Assembly: GCA_035544675.1 (NCBI GenBank)
Contig: DATKCA010000201.1
Coordinates: 1-35,689 of the forward strand
DNA length: 35,689 nt
Reading direction: 5' to 3'
From: DATKCA01 sp035544675
GTDB lineage: Bacteria; Acidobacteriota; Thermoanaerobaculia; Gp7-AA8
A program made the position numbers and the translations under genes. Positions within the stretch are counted from its first letter, which is position 1. Each line of letters starts with the position of its first letter. The notes beneath the pieces are model-generated. The model saw nothing but the letters and a program-made list of their open reading frames with translations. It ran no database searches and was not told where the DNA came from. Below are positions 7,996-15,747 of the stretch, piece after piece.

Positions 7996-8645
7996 GGCTG
8001 CCGGCCGAACGTCTCGAAGATCGCGGCGTCCAGGTCCATGTCGATCTTCCGGAGCGCGGCGCGGGCGCGGTCCAGGAACTCGTCGAAGCCGACCGCCATG
8101 ACGACCGAGGACGGGATCGCGCTCCTGTTGCGCTCGATCAGGCTCTCGACGGCGCCGCTCATGTGCGCGATCTGGCCCGCGCGCGCCAGCGGGTCGAAAT
8201 CGGCGGCGTAGAGGATGCAGCGCTGGTCGGGCTCGTAGAGCACGCAGATCCGCCTTGGATCGCCCGTGGCCAGCATGTGCAGCACGATGCTGCGAACGGG
8301 AGCGATGCCGGTGTCGCCCGCCAGGAAGACGAGGTCGCGCGCGTCTCCGGCCGGCAGAACGAAGTCTCCGTGCGGTCCGTCGATGCAGACGGTGTCGCCG
8401 GCGTTCAGCTTCTGGATGGCCGTCGATCCGCGGCCGGAGCCGACGCGGACGCAGAGCTGCACGGCGTGAGGCCTCTGCGGCGCGGAAGCGATGGTGTACG
8501 CGCGCGACACGCCGTCAGGGAAGTGGAAGTTGACCCACTGCCCCGGCTGGAAGCTGAACTTCTCGTCGCTCAGCGCGAGCGTGAGCTGCAGGACGCTCGG
8601 CGCCAGCTCTTCGATCCCGGTGACGGTCGCTTTGCAGGAAGACAT
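7992..8645 (-). CDS. FAD/NAD(P)-binding oxidoreductase (ferredoxin-NADP reductase fold)
   Basis: 217 residues. An N-terminal FAD-binding beta-barrel carries the flavin motif SRAYTIAS (R-x-Y-(T/S)-x-x-S, about residues 47-54) and GRGSTAIQKLNAGDTV, with DGPHGDF closing the domain. The C-terminal NAD(P)-binding half has FLAGDTGIAPVRSIVL (about 107-122), the nucleotide-binding turn of this superfamily. There is no 2Fe-2S or globin domain, so it is a stand-alone reductase whose electron partner is not visible. It is coupled to ppa by a 4-nt overlap and follows def by 24 bp. The exact substrate cannot be told from the sequence. Confidence 0.85.
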   Translation of the reverse strand: MSSCKATVTGIEELAPSVLQLTLALSDEKFSFQPGQWVNFHFPDGVSRAYTIASAPQRPHAVQLCVRVGSGRGSTAIQKLNAGDTVCIDGPHGDFVLPAGDARDLVFLAGDTGIAPVRSIVLHMLATGDPRRICVLYEPDQRCILYAADFDPLARAGQIAHMSGAVESLIERNRSAIPSSVVMAVGFDEFLDRARAALRKIDMDLDAAIFETFGRQP

Positions 8646-8669
8646 TCGGCGGCTGTTCGCAGCAGCTTC

Positions 8670-9182
8670 CTACCACATCCCCGATTTCACGAGCTTGGAG
8701 ATCTTCTTGAGGATGCGGTCTTTCTTGAAGCCGCGCAGGTGATCGACGAACAGTCCGCCGTTGAGGTGATCGACCTCATGGCACATGGCACGGGCCATCA
8801 GACCCTCTCCCCACATCTCCCGCTCCTCGCCGTTGCGATCCAGATAGCGGAGCCGGACGCGCTGCGGCCTGGTCACGACCTCGACGAAGTCGGGAATGGA
8901 CAGGCACCCTTCCTCCTCCGTGATCTCGCCTTCCGCCTCGATGATCTCGGGGTTGATGAACACGTGCAGCTCGCCTGACCGCTTTCCAACCGACAGGTCG
9001 ATGAGCATCAGCCGCTTCGACACGCCGACCTGGTTGGCGGCCAGGCCCACGCCAGGCGCCGCGTACATCGTATCCACCATGTCCTCGATCAGGGTCTGCA
9101 GAGACTCATCGATCGTCTCGACCGGATCGGTCGGAAGACGCAGCACCTCATCGCCGTACTTTCGGATGGGAAGGACCGCCAA
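8670..9182 (-). CDS. def: Peptide deformylase
   Basis: 170 residues from this start. The enzyme removes the formyl group from nascent N-terminal Met. All three hallmark motifs are present: GVGLAANQVG, EEGCLSIP (metal-ligand Cys) and HEVDHLNG (two metal-ligand His and the catalytic Glu). I chose the TTG at 9180-9182, because GGAGGAG lies 6 nt upstream and the product then begins (M)AVLPIRKYGDEVLR, as in most deformylases. A GTG nine codons earlier (9209) lies inside a heptamer repeat and lacks a ribosome-binding site. No methionyl-tRNA formyltransferase gene is adjacent here, though the two often cluster. Confidence 0.94.
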   Translation of the reverse strand: MAVLPIRKYGDEVLRLPTDPVETIDESLQTLIEDMVDTMYAAPGVGLAANQVGVSKRLMLIDLSVGKRSGELHVFINPEIIEAEGEITEEEGCLSIPDFVEVVTRPQRVRLRYLDRNGEEREMWGEGLMARAMCHEVDHLNGGLFVDHLRGFKKDRILKKISKLVKSGMW

Positions 9183-9203
9183 TGCTTGCTCCTCCGGTTG
9201 TCG

Positions 9204-9251
9204 GTTCACAGTTCACAGTCCACAGGAGGATGTCCGCTGTGATCTGTGAAC
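9204..9251. repeat. TTCACAG heptamer array with inverted arm
   Basis: Three phased units TTCACAG, TTCACAG and TCCACAG fill 9205-9225. The arms 9204-9218 and 9237-9251 are reverse complements with one mismatch over 15 bp and an 18-nt loop. It fills most of the gap between the TPR/cyclic-nucleotide gene stop (9258) and the def ribosome-binding site. Confidence 0.75.
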
Positions 9252-9257
9252 TTCCTG

Positions 9258-10016
9258 CTAGCCCCGTTTGCGCAGGCTCTCGATCATGGCCTCGACCGTG
9301 TGCGTCGCCCGCTTCTTGTAGAACTCATCCAGCACGCTGCGGATGCCGGAGTAGCGCGCCAGCGCGGTATCGAGCTTTTCCTTGTCCAGGCGCAGCAGCT
9401 CGGTCGGCTGCGACGCGGTGATCGTGGCCGTCCGCGGCTTGCCGGTCAGTACGCTGACCTCACCGAAAAAATCCCCTTCCCCGAGCTTGGCCAGATAGAC
9501 GCTCCCGGACGCGCCCGTGCTGCGCGTGTACACCTTCACTTCGCCCGACGTAATGATGTACATCGACGCTCCGCGGTCCCCTTCGGCGATGATGACGCTC
9601 CCCTCCTCGTGCTGTTCGAGCTCCATCTCCCTGACCAGGGCCTCGCGCTCATCCGGCGAGAGCACCTCGAACAGCGGGCTCTTCGGAACGGGACGGAAGA
9701 ACATCGGCTCGCTCTTGCCCGGCCGGGCGGCGGCCGCGGCGGGGGTATCGGGGACCTGCGCCCGCGCCTTGTCGGCCTTCTTGCGGACGGCGATGGCCTG
9801 CACCGTGAGTCCGTTCTCCTCGTAATACTTCGCGGTAGCGTCGTACTGCTCGACCGCATCCGCCAGGGAGCCCGCGCCGAGGAGGGCGTCGGCGTACTGC
9901 AGCCGGATCCTGGGGTTGGAGGGATATTTCTCGTGCTCGCGGCGAAGGAGGTTGACGGCCCGCCCGTACTCTTTTTTCGCGAGCAGACTCGCCGCGTTCT
10001 CGGTCTCTTCAGCCAT
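9258..10016 (-). CDS. TPR plus cyclic-nucleotide-binding domain protein without DNA-binding domain
   Basis: 252 residues. Residues about 1-85 form two TPR-like helical pairs (EYGRAVNLLRREHEKYPSN, GSLADAVEQYDATAKYYEE). An Ala/Pro-rich linker leads to a cNMP-binding beta-barrel (about 110-225), with ASMYIITSGEVKVY and a phosphate-binding cassette GEGDFFGEVSVLTGKPRTAT. The cassette has the usual Gly-Glu pair and an Arg. The C-terminus is a short helical tail, not a helix-turn-helix, so this is not a Crp/Fnr regulator. A cytoplasmic sensor or scaffold responding to cAMP, cGMP or a dinucleotide is an inference. It lies between the CpoB-like gene and def on the same strand. Confidence 0.85.
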   Translation of the reverse strand: MAEETENAASLLAKKEYGRAVNLLRREHEKYPSNPRIRLQYADALLGAGSLADAVEQYDATAKYYEENGLTVQAIAVRKKADKARAQVPDTPAAAAARPGKSEPMFFRPVPKSPLFEVLSPDEREALVREMELEQHEEGSVIIAEGDRGASMYIITSGEVKVYTRSTGASGSVYLAKLGEGDFFGEVSVLTGKPRTATITASQPTELLRLDKEKLDTALARYSGIRSVLDEFYKKRATHTVEAMIESLRKRG

Positions 10017-10034
10017 GGAGCTGAGTGTACCCGA

Positions 10035-10712
10035 TCAGTATTTGATCCGGTTCAGCTCGCCCTTGGCCGAGGCGGCGGGCGTCGAATACGGGTAACGGGC
10101 GATGACCTGCTGCAGCGTGGTGCGCGCCAGCGCCAGGTCGCCGGTCTTCTCCAGAGCAAGGGCCAGCTTGAACAACGCGTCCGGCGCCTTGTTCTGGTCG
10201 CCAAACTCCTCGCTGACCCGCCGGTAGTAGCTCATGGCGTTGCGATAGTCGCCGGTCGTGTAGAACGTCTCGCCGATCCAGAACAGGGCGTTGTCGGCCA
10301 GCTCGCCGGCCGGGTCGGCGTTGAACACTTCCTGAAATGCGGCGCGGGCATCGGCCGCCTGATTCTTGCCGAAGAGAACCAGTGCGTTGCGATAGGCGTC
10401 GGCGATCTGAGCTCCGAGGACCGCCCGCTGTGCGGTGGCGGCAATCGGATTCGGTGGAACGCCGCCAGCCCGGGCAGCTGGCGGCGATGGCGCAGGGGCA
10501 GGCACCGGCGAGGACAGCGGCGCTTCACGCATCTCCTCCAGCCGGGAGATGCGCGCGTTGAGTACGTCGATGCGCTCGAGCATCTCCGTCATCGACGTCT
10601 GCAGATCCGCGACCTGCGCCGCGGACGCGGGCACCGGGGCGATCCCCTGGTTGCTGCCACCGGAGGCGCAGGCTGCGCCGAGGAGAGCGAGGGGCAGCAG
10701 GAGCTTCTTCAT
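10035..10712 (-). CDS. CpoB/YbgF-like TPR lipoprotein
   Basis: 225 residues. The signal sequence ends in a lipobox (LLGAAC, Cys about 15). A short coiled coil follows (about 33-62, VADLQTSMTEMLERIDVLNARISRLEE, split here by domain not by gap), then a Pro/Ala linker. Tandem TPRs fill the rest (ADARAAFQEVFNADPAG, DYRNAMSYYRRVSEEFG, DLALARTTLQQVIARYPYS). This layout matches YbgF/CpoB, the periplasmic partner of Tol-Pal that coordinates outer-membrane constriction and peptidoglycan synthesis; CpoB itself is usually periplasmic rather than lipidated. No tol or pal genes are in the window. Its ATG overlaps the bamD TGA as ATGA, so the two TPR lipoproteins are probably translationally coupled. Confidence 0.82.
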   Translation of the reverse strand: MKKLLLPLALLGAACASGGSNQGIAPVPASAAQVADLQTSMTEMLERIDVLNARISRLEEMREAPLSSPVPAPAPSPPAARAGGVPPNPIAATAQRAVLGAQIADAYRNALVLFGKNQAADARAAFQEVFNADPAGELADNALFWIGETFYTTGDYRNAMSYYRRVSEEFGDQNKAPDALFKLALALEKTGDLALARTTLQQVIARYPYSTPAASAKGELNRIKY

Positions 10713-11491
10713 GCCTTGATGTCGTCCAGACGCCGCTTGGCCTTGTCGGCGTAGGAGCTCTGGGGAAACTCGCTGACGACCCGTTCGAAGTAGAGGCGCG
10801 CCTCACCGTTGCGGCCGAGCGCCGCCAGGGCGGTGCCGAGGTCGTAGAAGGCGCCGTCGCGCTCGGTGTAGGCCGGGTATTCGTCGATGAGGAAGTTCAG
10901 GCGCTGCACCGCCGCCGGCCAGCTGCGCCGCTTGATGTAGTAGCGGGCCACGACATGCTCGTGGCGGGCCAGCCGGTCGCGCGCTTCGCGCAGACGCTCT
11001 TCGGCTTCGGGGCGATAGGTGCTGCCCGGATACGCGCGCAGCATGTCGCCGAGCTTCTCGACCGTCTCACGCGTCTTCTGCTGGTCGCGATCGGGCTTCT
11101 CCATCTGCTTGTACGAGATCATCGCGATCTGCAGCATCGCGTAGTCCGCGCTCTCGCTCCCGGGGAAGCGGTTGATGAAGTCGCGGTACTTGTACTGCGC
11201 CTCGACCAGGTTGATCGGATCGCCCTGCTGGTAGTACGTGTCGGCGACACGCAGCAGACTGCGGCGGCCGAGCGGGTCGTTGGGATAGTTCTCGTAGACA
11301 TGGGAGAAGAAGTTACGGGCCCGCTGCCACTTGCGGCGCTCGTAGTGCTCTTCGCCCTTCTGGAAGATCTGCTCTTTGGTGAGATTCAGAAATTCGGCGT
11401 TGACCGCCGGCCGCATCTGCCGCGAGCCGCGGTTGCATGCCGCGACCGCAATCACGATCAGCAGCATCGTCATGATTCGCTTCAGGTTCAA
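10709..11491 (-). CDS. bamD: Outer-membrane protein assembly factor BamD
   Basis: About 260 residues. BamD is the essential TPR lipoprotein of the BAM complex that inserts beta-barrels in the outer membrane. The signal peptide MTMLLIVIAVAAC ends in a lipobox-type AAC. Five TPR-like repeats follow, including KGEEHYERRKWQRARNFF, VEAQYKYRDFINRFPGSE and EARLYFERVVSEFPQSSYA, spaced as in BamD. I chose the TTG at 11489-11491 because GGAGGA lies just before it and it gives a basic n-region (NLKR). A TTG at 11515 lies in the heptamer array, and the later ATG at 11473 is too far from the ribosome-binding site. The gene overlaps the CpoB-like gene by 4 nt downstream. Confidence 0.9.
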   Translation of the reverse strand: MNLKRIMTMLLIVIAVAACNRGSRQMRPAVNAEFLNLTKEQIFQKGEEHYERRKWQRARNFFSHVYENYPNDPLGRRSLLRVADTYYQQGDPINLVEAQYKYRDFINRFPGSESADYAMLQIAMISYKQMEKPDRDQQKTRETVEKLGDMLRAYPGSTYRPEAEERLREARDRLARHEHVVARYYIKRRSWPAAVQRLNFLIDEYPAYTERDGAFYDLGTALAALGRNGEARLYFERVVSEFPQSSYADKAKRRLDDIKA

Positions 11492-11512
11492 AAATCCTCC
11501 GATTGAGGCTCC

Positions 11513-11575
11513 CAAGAGCCCAGGGCCCGGAGCCCAGGGCCCAGAGCCCGGAGCCCAGAGCCCGGAGCCCAGAGC
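11513..11575. repeat. CCRGAGC heptamer array, nine units, one orientation
   Basis: Nine 7-nt units in unbroken phase: CAAGAGC, CCAGGGC, CCGGAGC and then CCAGAGC/CCGGAGC alternation. It fills the gap between the rpe stop codon and the bamD ribosome-binding site. Unlike the other arrays in this window it has no facing inverted arm. Confidence 0.88.
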
Positions 11576-11579
11576 CCAC

Positions 11580-12248
11580 CTAGGCTTTCACCCCGGAAAC
11601 AGCACTCCGTATGGCATCCATTGCAGCTTTCCGGTCCTTCTGCCCGAACACGGCAGAACCCGCCACGAGCCAGTTCGCGCCCGCTGCCGCAACCACCGGC
11701 GCCGTTCGGACGTCCACCCCCCCATCCACCTCGATGTCGACGGAAAGCCCTCGCTCACGGACCAGTCGCGCTATTTGACGAATCTTGGGCACCACAGGTT
11801 CTATGAACTTCTGGCCCCCGAAACCGGGGTTGACGCTCATCACCAGCACGTAGTCGCAGAAGTCGATGGCGGTGGAGAGCGACTCGAAGGCCGTGGCCGG
11901 GTTGATGGCGATCCCCGCCTTCGCTCCCCCGCTCCGAATCATCTGCAGCGCACGCTGCAGGTGCACCTCGGCTTCGATGTGGATCGAGATCATCTGGGCG
12001 CCCGCATCGAGGAAGCTGTCGATGTAGCGCTGGGGCTCCTCGATCATGAGGTGGCAGTCGAACGGCAGCCTGGTCACGGCGCGGCAGGCCTTGATCACGC
12101 CCGCGCCGATGGTCATGTTCGGAACGAAGTGCCCGTCCATGACGTCCAGGTGCAGGAGGTCCGCGCCGCCGGCCTCGACGCTGGCGATTTCCTCGGCCAG
12201 ACGCGCGAAGTCGGCCGAAAGCAACGATGGTGCGATCTTGATGGACAT
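11580..12248 (-). CDS. rpe: Ribulose-phosphate 3-epimerase
   Basis: 222 residues. The enzyme interconverts ribulose 5-phosphate and xylulose 5-phosphate in the pentose-phosphate pathway. The TIM-barrel motifs are complete: IAPSLLSADF near the N-terminus, LHLDVMDGHFVPN with the catalytic Asp and metal ligands, DCHLMIEEP, VLVMSVNPGFGGQKFI and the phosphate-binding IEVDGGVDVRTA...GSAVFG. The start is the ATG at 12246-12248, which gives MSIKIAPSLLSADF as in the family; a longer frame to 12323 runs through a hairpin and is rejected. It sits between the PASTA gene and bamD. Confidence 0.95.
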   Translation of the reverse strand: MSIKIAPSLLSADFARLAEEIASVEAGGADLLHLDVMDGHFVPNMTIGAGVIKACRAVTRLPFDCHLMIEEPQRYIDSFLDAGAQMISIHIEAEVHLQRALQMIRSGGAKAGIAINPATAFESLSTAIDFCDYVLVMSVNPGFGGQKFIEPVVPKIRQIARLVRERGLSVDIEVDGGVDVRTAPVVAAAGANWLVAGSAVFGQKDRKAAMDAIRSAVSGVKA

Positions 12249-12290
12249 GGTCAGGCGCCAACCGCGCGAGAGATTAGCACGCAGTCCCGT

Positions 12291-12324
12291 GGTGGAGCGC
12301 CGCCATTGCTGGCGGCGCTCCACC
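12291..12324. terminator. Perfect 15-bp hairpin downstream of the PASTA gene
   Basis: The arm GGTGGAGCGCCGCCA (12291-12305) is followed by the loop TTGC and its exact reverse complement (12310-12324). It begins 9 bp beyond the PASTA gene stop and lies 42 bp upstream of the rpe start, both on the minus strand. No T-run follows, so it may be an attenuator or mRNA-stability hairpin rather than a canonical intrinsic terminator. Confidence 0.6.
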
Positions 12325-12333
12325 CGCGGGGAG

Positions 12334-13125
12334 CTATGGAATTGCGGTTTCCGCTCCGGCCGGCGGCTGGCCCACGATCCCCCGCTCCTCCTGCCTGCTC
12401 ACCACCAGGGAAATGGAGTCGCGGGTGCTGACCGGGGCGCCGCGGAGCGGGTACTGGCGAATGATGATGCCGTCGCGAATGCCGGGGTACGCCTCGAATT
12501 TGACCGTTGACACCTTCAGGGCGCGACGTTCCAGCGCGGGGCGGACCGCATCCAGCGGCTGATCGATGAGGTCGGGCATCACCCAGGTGATGGCCGGCGG
12601 GGGTACGGCGACGAGGAGCGAGATGGGTGTCTCGGCGCTGACGACCGTTCCCCTGGGCGGATCGGCGGCCACCACCCCGCTCATGGACGTGCTGTCGAAG
12701 AAGGCCAGCGGGCCGACCTTCAGGTTCTGCTGGCCGAGGCGCAGGACGGCCGTGCCGGACGTCTGGCCCTGGAGGTCGGGAACGCGCAGCACGAGCGGGC
12801 CGGCGCTGAGCTCGACGCGCAGGGTCGTTCCGCGCTTGATGAAGCTGGCCGCACCGGCGGAACGGTTCTGCCAGACCACGTGGCCTACGGGAACGGTGTT
12901 GGAGTTGCGGCGGTGCTCGTCGTCGACACGAAGGTCGACCCCGAGGTCCGAGCAGATGGCGCGCGCCTCGGCGATCGAGCGGCCCACCAGATTCGGCGTC
13001 GGAAGAGAGCGCCCCTTCACGAAGAACGTGAACCAGAAGTAAGTGCTGAGGCCGAAGGCGGCGAAAAGGAGCGATCCGAAAACGACCTTGCCGAAACAGC
13101 CTTCGACGGATCGGAGCGACTTCAT
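12334..13125 (-). CDS. Membrane-anchored PASTA-domain protein without kinase
   Basis: 263 residues. A short cytoplasmic N-terminus and one membrane segment (about 13-35, VVFGSLLFAAFGLSTYFWF) precede three PASTA-type repeats. They start near PTPNLVGRSIAEARAICSDL, LRVPDLQGQTSGTAVLRLG and VMPDLIDQPLDAVRPALER. PASTA domains bind peptidoglycan or muropeptides and usually sit on PknB-type kinases or penicillin-binding proteins; here there is no catalytic domain. An Arg/Glu-containing tail of about 25 residues ends the protein. Its ATG overlaps the lon TGA as ATGA. A role as a cell-wall sensor or anchor is inferred. Confidence 0.88.
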   Translation of the reverse strand: MKSLRSVEGCFGKVVFGSLLFAAFGLSTYFWFTFFVKGRSLPTPNLVGRSIAEARAICSDLGVDLRVDDEHRRNSNTVPVGHVVWQNRSAGAASFIKRGTTLRVELSAGPLVLRVPDLQGQTSGTAVLRLGQQNLKVGPLAFFDSTSMSGVVAADPPRGTVVSAETPISLLVAVPPPAITWVMPDLIDQPLDAVRPALERRALKVSTVKFEAYPGIRDGIIIRQYPLRGAPVSTRDSISLVVSRQEERGIVGQPPAGAETAIP

Positions 13126-15605
13126 TTCTGATCCGAGCGCTCACCCTTGTGGCGGTCGGCTTGGTACTCCGCTTCGTCGTACTTCCGGTCACGGCCCCGT
13201 ACCAGATAGAGAGGGATGAGGGCTTCTCTCCACACGTCCTCGACCCGCTCCGCAAACAGGAACGTCAGCCCCTCCTTCACCTCTGCCGGAACCTCGGTCA
13301 GGTCCTTGCGGTTGCCCTCCGGGAGCAGAACGGTCTTGATGTTGGCGCGCTGCGCGGCCATGACCTTCTCCTTGACCCCTCCGACCGACAGAACCTTTCC
13401 TCGCAGGGTGATCTCGCCCGTCATGGCCACGTCGTGACGGACGGGACGCTCGCCCATGACCGAGGCGATGCACGTGGCGATGGCCACGCCGGCCGAGGGT
13501 CCGTCCTTCGGAATGGCGCCGGCAGGGAAATGGATGTGGATGTCGTTCTCGCTGAAGACGCGGTCCTCGATGTCGAGGTCACGCGCCTTGGAGCGGACGT
13601 ACGAGTATGCGGCCTGAACCGACTCGCGCATGACGTCGCCGAGCTGGCCGGTGACCGTGGTCCTCCCGCTGCCGTGCATGCGCGTCGCTTCGATGAACAT
13701 GATCTCTCCGCCGAACGAGGTCCAGGCCAGACCGGTCGTGACGCCAATCTCCGGATGCCGCTCGGCGAACTCGTGCTCGAACGCCGGAAGCCCGAGGTAG
13801 CCTTCGATGTCCTCTTTCTTCACCTCGTAGGTGGTCGGGTCGTCGCCGTTGGCGACCTTGCGCGCGATCTTGCGCAGCACCGTGGCGAGCTTGCGCTCCA
13901 GGTTTCGGACGCCTGACTCGGCGGTGTAGTCGCGCACGACGGTGAGGATGGCGCCGTCCTGCACGGTCACCCCTTCCGGCGTGAGCCCGTGATTTTCCAG
14001 CAGCTCCGGGATGAGGTGTTTCCTGGCGATGTTGAGCTTCTCGTTCTCCGTGTACCCGGACAGGCGGATCACCTCCATGCGATCGCGCAGAGGGCTGGGA
14101 ATCATGTCCAGAACGTTCGCCGTGGCGATGAAGAGGGTGTGGGATAGATCGTACGGGATCTCCAGGTAGCGATCGACGAAAGCGTGGTTCTGCTTCGGGT
14201 CGAGCACCTCCAGCAGCGCCGAAGAAGGATCGCCCCGGAAGTCTTTCCCGATCTTGTCGATCTCGTCGATCATGATCAGCGGGTTGTTCACGCCGACCTG
14301 GATGTAGCTCTGGATCAGCTTGCCGGGCATCGCTCCGATGTAGGTCTTGCGATGCCCGCGGATCTCGGACTCGTCGGTCACGCCGCCCACGGCCATGCGC
14401 ACGAACTTCCGCCCGAGCGCGTCGGCGATGGCCGCACCGAGCGAAGTCTTTCCCACGCCCGGCGGCCCGACGAAGCAGAGGATCGGACCCTTGAGGTGTC
14501 CCTTCAGCTTCAGCACGGCCAGGAACTCGAGGACCCGCTCCTTGACCTTCTCCAGACCGTGGTGCCTGTCGTCCAGGACTGCTTCCGCCTTCGGCAGGTC
14601 GAGCAGGTCCTCGGTCTTCTCGGTCCATGGGACCTGGAAGACGGTGTCGAGATGTCCCTTGATCACCGCGTAGTCGGACGAGGAGGGAGAGAGCTGCGTG
14701 AGGCGTGTGACCTCGCGGCGGAGCTGACCCTTGTGGTCCTCGCTGAGGGGAAGGGTCTCGATGCGGTCGCGATAGGTGTCGGCCTCGCGCTCGGCCACGT
14801 TCGTCTCGCCGAGCTCGTCCTGGATCACCCGCAACTGCTCGCGCAGGTAGTTCTCGCGCTCCCGGCGGTCGATGGACGACTGTGTCTGGCGCTGCAGCTC
14901 GCGGTCGACCGTCGCTTTGCCGAGGTCGCGCTGGATGTATTCGATGAGCAGCTCGATGCGCTCGATGGGGTTGACGGTCTCCAGCAGGAGCTGCTTCTCC
15001 TCGAGCGGGAAGTTCACGAACGAGGAGAGCAGGTCGGCGAAGGTGTCCGGACCTTCCGGCACGTTCATCTTGAGGATGTTGAGCAGCTCGTTCGAATACT
15101 TCGAATCGCTCTCCACCAGCTTCTCGAAGAGCGAGAGCGCCTTGTTGATGAGGCTGTCGGTCTTGACGCTCTTCGGAATCTGGCGCGGGACGACCTCGCG
15201 CAGCCTGGCCTCGAAGTACGGCTCGTTCTGCAGCATCTGCACGAGCTCGACGCGCTGACGGCCCTGCAGAAAGAGCTGGTAGCGGTCCGCCGACAGCGGG
15301 AGACGCTGCACGATCGCGGCGAGCACGCCGATCTGGGACAGGTCGTCGGGCCGCGGGTTCTCCTTGTCCCCACCCTTCTGGCAGAACGCCGCGATGAGAT
15401 TCTGATCCTCGGGGAGGTTCTTGAGCAGGCGTACGTTGCGGTCGATGCCCACCTGCAGGGACAACACGCCGCCCGGAAAGAGCACCGAGGACACGAGCGG
15501 AATGATCGGCAGCCGGCTGGGGACATCGATGTCCAGCCACTCGGTGGCAGTCGTCGGTTTACCGCTTTTGGGTTGTGCCATGAGTGGAAAGGGCGCCGGT
15601 GTCAT
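13122..15605 (-). CDS. lon: ATP-dependent protease Lon
   Basis: 827 residues from the ATG at 15605. The cytosolic AAA+ protease degrades misfolded and regulatory proteins. The N-terminal LON substrate-binding domain (about 30-230; RLPIIPLVSSVLFPGGVLSL) is followed by a coiled linker, the AAA+ module with Walker A GPPGVGKTS (about 379) and Walker B LIMIDEIDKIG. The C-terminal protease domain has the catalytic Ser in PKDGPSAG (about 704) and the dyad Lys in GGVKEKVMAA. The length is normal for the family. Starts at 15608 (GTG), 15605 (ATG) and 15581 (ATG) are all possible and none has a clear ribosome-binding site. It heads the co-directional run ending at ppa and overlaps the PASTA gene by 4 nt. 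Confidence 0.96.
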   Translation of the reverse strand: MTPAPFPLMAQPKSGKPTTATEWLDIDVPSRLPIIPLVSSVLFPGGVLSLQVGIDRNVRLLKNLPEDQNLIAAFCQKGGDKENPRPDDLSQIGVLAAIVQRLPLSADRYQLFLQGRQRVELVQMLQNEPYFEARLREVVPRQIPKSVKTDSLINKALSLFEKLVESDSKYSNELLNILKMNVPEGPDTFADLLSSFVNFPLEEKQLLLETVNPIERIELLIEYIQRDLGKATVDRELQRQTQSSIDRRERENYLREQLRVIQDELGETNVAEREADTYRDRIETLPLSEDHKGQLRREVTRLTQLSPSSSDYAVIKGHLDTVFQVPWTEKTEDLLDLPKAEAVLDDRHHGLEKVKERVLEFLAVLKLKGHLKGPILCFVGPPGVGKTSLGAAIADALGRKFVRMAVGGVTDESEIRGHRKTYIGAMPGKLIQSYIQVGVNNPLIMIDEIDKIGKDFRGDPSSALLEVLDPKQNHAFVDRYLEIPYDLSHTLFIATANVLDMIPSPLRDRMEVIRLSGYTENEKLNIARKHLIPELLENHGLTPEGVTVQDGAILTVVRDYTAESGVRNLERKLATVLRKIARKVANGDDPTTYEVKKEDIEGYLGLPAFEHEFAERHPEIGVTTGLAWTSFGGEIMFIEATRMHGSGRTTVTGQLGDVMRESVQAAYSYVRSKARDLDIEDRVFSENDIHIHFPAGAIPKDGPSAGVAIATCIASVMGERPVRHDVAMTGEITLRGKVLSVGGVKEKVMAAQRANIKTVLLPEGNRKDLTEVPAEVKEGLTFLFAERVEDVWREALIPLYLVRGRDRKYDEAEYQADRHKGERSDQK

Positions 15606-15642
15606 CACCGGGACATCTCGCGCGTCGCGTCGTCGCTCCCGC

Positions 15643-15659
15643 GCAGTATGTGATACTGC
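15643..15659. promoter_or_regulatory. 7-bp inverted repeat in the lon / PHP divergent intergenic region
   Basis: GCAGTAT and ATACTGC flank a 3-bp spacer (GTG) in perfect dyad symmetry, in the 142-bp gap between the divergent lon and PHP genes. The position fits an operator, but no known regulator consensus was recognised. It does not match the CIRCE heat-shock element. Confidence 0.35.
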
Positions 15660-15747
15660 TCAACTTGCGGGCACGCGAATTGTAGAAAATGAGACGAGGT
15701 TGAACAATCGTCCTGTGAACATCGACGGCCGGTCCAAGGAGGCACCG

